Positions 34,550 through 37,432 of a stretch of DNA of 37,432 bases are shown one piece after another (within the stretch, counting starts at the first letter, position 1; the number at the start of each line of letters is the position of its first letter). Under the pieces are notes generated by a model. The model searched no databases, had not been told where the DNA came from, and saw nothing but the letters and a program-made list of their open reading frames with translations. Both the position numbers and the translations under genes were made by a program. This DNA comes from Prevotellaceae bacterium UBA6858 (GTDB taxonomy: Bacteria > Bacteroidota > Bacteroidia > Bacteroidales > Bacteroidaceae): assembly GCA_002451695.1 (NCBI GenBank), contig DKDC01000028.1, positions 1,940 to 39,371 of the forward strand, given 5' to 3'.

Positions 34550-34637
34550 AAAAAAGGTCTGATGTAGTTTAAATTACATCAGACATAATTTTTCCTGCAT
34601 AGGACATAGTTTTTCCCATGTCCCATATAGTTTTCGG
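34550..34637 (+). repeat. Interspersed 21-bp-unit repeat, copy 6
   Basis: Four 21-bp units between the convergent symporter and aspS genes, preceded by the TATAACGATTTGTTTTTCA segment shared with copy 4. Unit 2 is in the ACATCAGACAT form, and unit 3 is GCATAGGACAT, an inverted version of the unit-4 core. Confidence 0.85.
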
Positions 34638-34720
34638 GATGTTTAGGAAAGGACGGGCGATTAAGGTTTTGCGATAATTGAATGCGGAATTAATTATTGG
34701 GGTTATGCTTATGGTATATA

Positions 34721-34749
34721 TGTAGGGGCGTATGGCATACGCCCCTACA
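34721..34749. repeat. Perfect 29-bp palindrome
   Basis: Arms TGTAGGGGCGTATG and CATACGCCCCTACA are perfect 14-nt complements around a single G. Palindromes of the GTAGGGGCG...CGCCCCTAC type occur as dispersed elements in several bacterial groups. It lies between the symporter and aspS. Confidence 0.85.
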
Positions 34750-34782
34750 AAAACCCAATTTACTGATTGCAGGCATAACAAA

Positions 34783-34813
34783 AACTCCACGCGGCGTTTT
34801 GCCGCGTGGAGTT
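34783..34813 (-). terminator. aspS terminator
   Basis: A perfect 13-bp stem (AACTCCACGCGGC and its complement) with a 5-nt loop is followed on the minus strand by TTTTTGTT. It lies 34 bp after the aspS stop. Confidence 0.9.
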
Positions 34814-34847
34814 CTCTTTGGTTATATTTTGCCTAAACGGCTGCGTC

Positions 34848-36614
34848 TTACTTTTCCTCTTTCACAACGCTTATCTTCAACTCGTCGAGCTGCGACTGGT
34901 CAAGCCCGGCAGGAGCGTCAAGCATCACATCGCGTCCCGAATTGTTTTTGGGGAAGGCTATGCAGTCGCGTATGCTGTCAAGACCAGCAAAGAGCGACAC
35001 CCAGCGGTCAAGACCGTATGCCAAGCCTCCGTGGGGCGGCGCGCCGTATTTGAAAGCGTTCATAAGGAAGCCGAACTGCTGCTGCGCCCTTTCGGGAGTG
35101 AAGCCGAGGACGTTGAATATCTTAGCCTGCAAATTGCTGTCGTGTATTCTTATTGAGCCTCCGCCAACCTCAACGCCGTTGCACACCATGTCGTAGGCAT
35201 TTGCACGCACATTTGCGGGGTCGGTGTCGAGCATGGGAATGTCCTCCGGCTTGGGCATAGTGAATGGGTGGTGCATGGCGAGCAGGCGGTTCTCCTCGTC
35301 GCTCCACTCGAACATGGGGAAGTCCACAACCCACAACAGGGCGAACTTGTTCTTGTCCCTCAGTCCAAGGCGGTCTGCCATTTCAAGGCGCAAAACGCCA
35401 AGCTGCTTGCGCGTCCTCATGGCGTTCTCACCGCTCAATATAAGTATCAGGTCGCCCGGTTCCGCCTCCATCTTGCCTTTAAGGCTCTGAAGAACCTCCT
35501 GCGAATAGAACTTGTCAACGGAACTCTTCACGCTGCCGTCGGCGTTAACCCTGGCATACACCAAACCCTTTGCGCCTATCTGCGGACTCTTTACAAAGTC
35601 CGTGAGCTGGTCGAGCTGCTTGCGCGTGTAAACGGCGCAACCCTTGGCGCAAATGCCGCCTATGTATTCTGCGGAATTGAAAACGGAAAACTCGCCCGTG
35701 CCTTTCAGCGTGCCCATAAGCTCCACGAACTCCATGCCGAAACGCATATCGGGCTTGTCGCTTCCGAAGCGGCGCATCGCGTCTGCCCAAGGCAAACGCA
35801 GGAAAGGCTTTTCGCCAAGATCGTAGTTGCGCACATTCTTGAAAAGGTACTTCGCCATTTCCTCGAACATGGATATTATGTCGTCCTGCTCAACGAAGCT
35901 CATCTCGCAGTCAATCTGCGTGAACTCCGGCTGGCGGTCTGCGCGAAGGTCTTCATCGCGGAAACATTTCACAATCTGGAAATACCTGTCCATCCCCGCA
36001 ACCATGAGCAACTGTTTCAGCGTCTGCGGACTTTGGGGCAGGGCGTAGAACTGTCCGGGGTTCATGCGCGAAGGCACAACAAAGTCTCTCGCTCCCTCAG
36101 GAGTGGAACCCACAAGCACAGGTGTCTCAATCTCCAGAAATCCCTTGGAGTCGAGAAACTGGCGTATGGCGATGCACATTCTGTGCCGGAGCTCCAGGTT
36201 GCGGCGCACATTGGCACGGCGCAAATCAAGATAGCGGTATTTCATCCGGAGGTCATCGCCGCCGTCGGTGTTCTCCTCTATGGTGAACGGAGGCACGAGA
36301 CTTTCGTTCAGCACAGTCAGTTGGCTTACGGTAATCTCGATCTCGCCGGTTTCTATCTTCTCGTTTTTCGAACTGCGCTCGTTCACCGTCCCCACAGCCT
36401 GCACCACGTATTCGCGCCCGAGCGAGTTGGCCTTGTCAAAAAGCTCCTTGCCGTCGTTTTCGTTGAACACGAGCTGGGTGATTCCGTACCTGTCCCGCAG
36501 GTCAACGAATGTAAGCACACCCATTTTCCTTATGCGCTGCACCCAGCCGGCAAGCGTAACGACTTTTCCGGCATCGCAAAGGCGCAATTCTCCGCATGTG
36601 TTTGTTCTGTACAT
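34848..36614 (-). CDS. aspS: Aspartyl-tRNA synthetase
   Basis: Charges tRNA-Asp. The 588-residue bacterial-type class II enzyme has an OB-fold anticodon domain (VTLAGWVQRIRKMGVLTFVD), motif 2 CFRDEDLRADRQPEFTQID, a bacterial GAD insert in the middle and motif 3 GLAYGLDRWV. The family start MYRTNTCGEL places the ATG at 36614 rather than nine codons upstream. It follows lepA by 23 bp on the same strand and is closed by a strong terminator. Confidence 0.97.
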   Translation of the reverse strand: MYRTNTCGELRLCDAGKVVTLAGWVQRIRKMGVLTFVDLRDRYGITQLVFNENDGKELFDKANSLGREYVVQAVGTVNERSSKNEKIETGEIEITVSQLTVLNESLVPPFTIEENTDGGDDLRMKYRYLDLRRANVRRNLELRHRMCIAIRQFLDSKGFLEIETPVLVGSTPEGARDFVVPSRMNPGQFYALPQSPQTLKQLLMVAGMDRYFQIVKCFRDEDLRADRQPEFTQIDCEMSFVEQDDIISMFEEMAKYLFKNVRNYDLGEKPFLRLPWADAMRRFGSDKPDMRFGMEFVELMGTLKGTGEFSVFNSAEYIGGICAKGCAVYTRKQLDQLTDFVKSPQIGAKGLVYARVNADGSVKSSVDKFYSQEVLQSLKGKMEAEPGDLILILSGENAMRTRKQLGVLRLEMADRLGLRDKNKFALLWVVDFPMFEWSDEENRLLAMHHPFTMPKPEDIPMLDTDPANVRANAYDMVCNGVEVGGGSIRIHDSNLQAKIFNVLGFTPERAQQQFGFLMNAFKYGAPPHGGLAYGLDRWVSLFAGLDSIRDCIAFPKNNSGRDVMLDAPAGLDQSQLDELKISVVKEEK

Positions 36615-36637
36615 ATTAATATTATGTGTTGTTTGTT

Positions 36638-37432
36638 TCAATCAAGTTTAAGCACCGCCAGAAAAGCCTTCTGCGGCACCTGCACGTTTCCGATCTGCTT
36701 CATGCGCTTCTTGCCCTTCTTCTGTTTTTCGAGCAGCTTGCGCTTTCGCGAAATGTCTCCGCCGTAGCACTTTGCGGTTACGTCCTTGCGCACCTGCTTC
36801 ACGGTTTCGCGCGCAATTATCTTCGCCCCGATTGCCGCCTGTATGGCTATGTCGAACTGCTGTCGCGGCAGCAAGTCCTTCAGCTTCTCACACATCCTGC
36901 GCCCGAACGCCACGGCGTTGTCGGCGTGTGTGAGCGTTGAGAGCGCGTCCACCGGCTGGCCGTTCAGCAGTATGTCGAGCTTCACAAGCTTTGAGGGGCG
37001 GAAGCCTATGCCGTGATAGTCGAACGAGGCGTAACCCTTCGAGATGCTCTTGAGCTTGTCGTAGAAGTCGATCACTATCTCCCCGAGCGGCATGTCGAAG
37101 TTAATCTCCACACGGTTTCCCGCAATGAAATTCTGGCTCACAAGCTCGCCGCGCTTTGACAGGCATAGGGTCATAATCGGTCCGATATACGCCGTGTCGG
37201 TTATGATTGTGGCGCGGATGTAAGGCTCTTCCACATGGTCGATGTCGGCAACGTCGGGCATACTTGCCGGATTGTGCACTTCCTTCGCCTCGCCGTGGTG
37301 GTCGTAAACCATATACGAAACGTTGGGTACTGTGGTTATTACGTCCATGTCGAACTCGCGGTCGAGCCTTTCCTGTATAATCTCCATGTGGAGCAGACCA
37401 AGGAAGCCGCAGCGGAAGCCGAAGCCCAGCGC
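36638..37432 (-). CDS. lepA: Elongation factor 4 (LepA), C-terminal part
   Basis: Only the last 264 residues are in the window; the frame runs off the right edge through GFGFRCGFLGLLHMEIIQERL (given here by its ends GFGFRCGF and EIIQERL), a well-known LepA signature. The part seen covers domain V and the LepA-specific C-terminus (NGQPVDALSTLTH, IGAKIIARETVKQVRKDVTA and KCYGGDISRKRKLLEKQKKG). LepA is a ribosome-bound GTPase that acts on stalled or mis-set ribosomes and in 30S biogenesis. It is probably cotranscribed with aspS. Confidence 0.97.
   Translation of the reverse strand, partial: ALGFGFRCGFLGLLHMEIIQERLDREFDMDVITTVPNVSYMVYDHHGEAKEVHNPASMPDVADIDHVEEPYIRATIITDTAYIGPIMTLCLSKRGELVSQNFIAGNRVEINFDMPLGEIVIDFYDKLKSISKGYASFDYHGIGFRPSKLVKLDILLNGQPVDALSTLTHADNAVAFGRRMCEKLKDLLPRQQFDIAIQAAIGAKIIARETVKQVRKDVTAKCYGGDISRKRKLLEKQKKGKKRMKQIGNVQVPQKAFLAVLKLD

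Noticed and set aside
35268..36767. 499-codon plus-strand frame opposite aspS
   Set aside because: It is the complement of the aspartyl-tRNA synthetase gene and crosses into the lepA complement.

Overview
The window looks like a Bacteroidales (Prevotella-like) chromosome. Reasons: a DnaK, AspRS and LepA set of Bacteroidetes type, a fused hisIE, a sigma factor paired with a one-TM partner that starts in the usual Bacteroidetes way, DUF2807 and DUF5024 proteins, and several promoters that fit the Bacteroidetes -33 TTTG / -7 TAnnTTTG pattern. Species cannot be named from the sequence alone.

Layout. (1) About 1-8990: an A+T-rich mobilizable integrative element. Read leftwards from its integrase end it carries a zinc-finger/HTH protein, a tyrosine recombinase, an excisionase-like HTH protein, a DUF3987 ATPase, a zinc-finger/Toprim primase-like protein, a MobC-like accessory protein, a relaxase and a small membrane protein. 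An AlbA_2/RecG-C-like protein lies at the left edge. The right end abuts the terminator of dnaK. (2) 9066-11000: dnaK. (3) 11001-22330: an accessory, probably defence, island inserted between dnaK and the his operon. It holds a Type ISP-like single-chain restriction-modification enzyme, a Type IIG-like nuclease-methylase broken by a one-base frameshift in a G run, and a DUF4143 ATPase. (4) 22386-28340: one tight operon hisH-hisA-hisF-hisIE-ftsE-lysC-lysA. (5) 28605-29733: a yigZ-GNAT pair on the minus strand. (6) 29958-32207: DUF2807 lipoprotein, ECF sigma factor, anti-sigma-like membrane protein and a DUF5024 protein. (7) mgsA, then a sodium:solute symporter. (8) lepA (partial)-aspS on the minus strand.

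The most unusual signal is an interspersed repeat present six times, always in the same orientation and always between genes (11345, 16742, 19922, 22032, 28461, 34550). Each copy is about four tandem 21-bp units around an 11-bp core, ATGTCTGATGT or its reverse complement ACATCAGACAT. The second core is flipped in three of the six copies while its flanks stay in place, and in every copy a stem with the first unit can still form. Longer direct repeats built on these copies bracket the Type ISP gene and the DUF4143 ATPase gene, so the accessory genes look like interchangeable modules delimited by the repeat.
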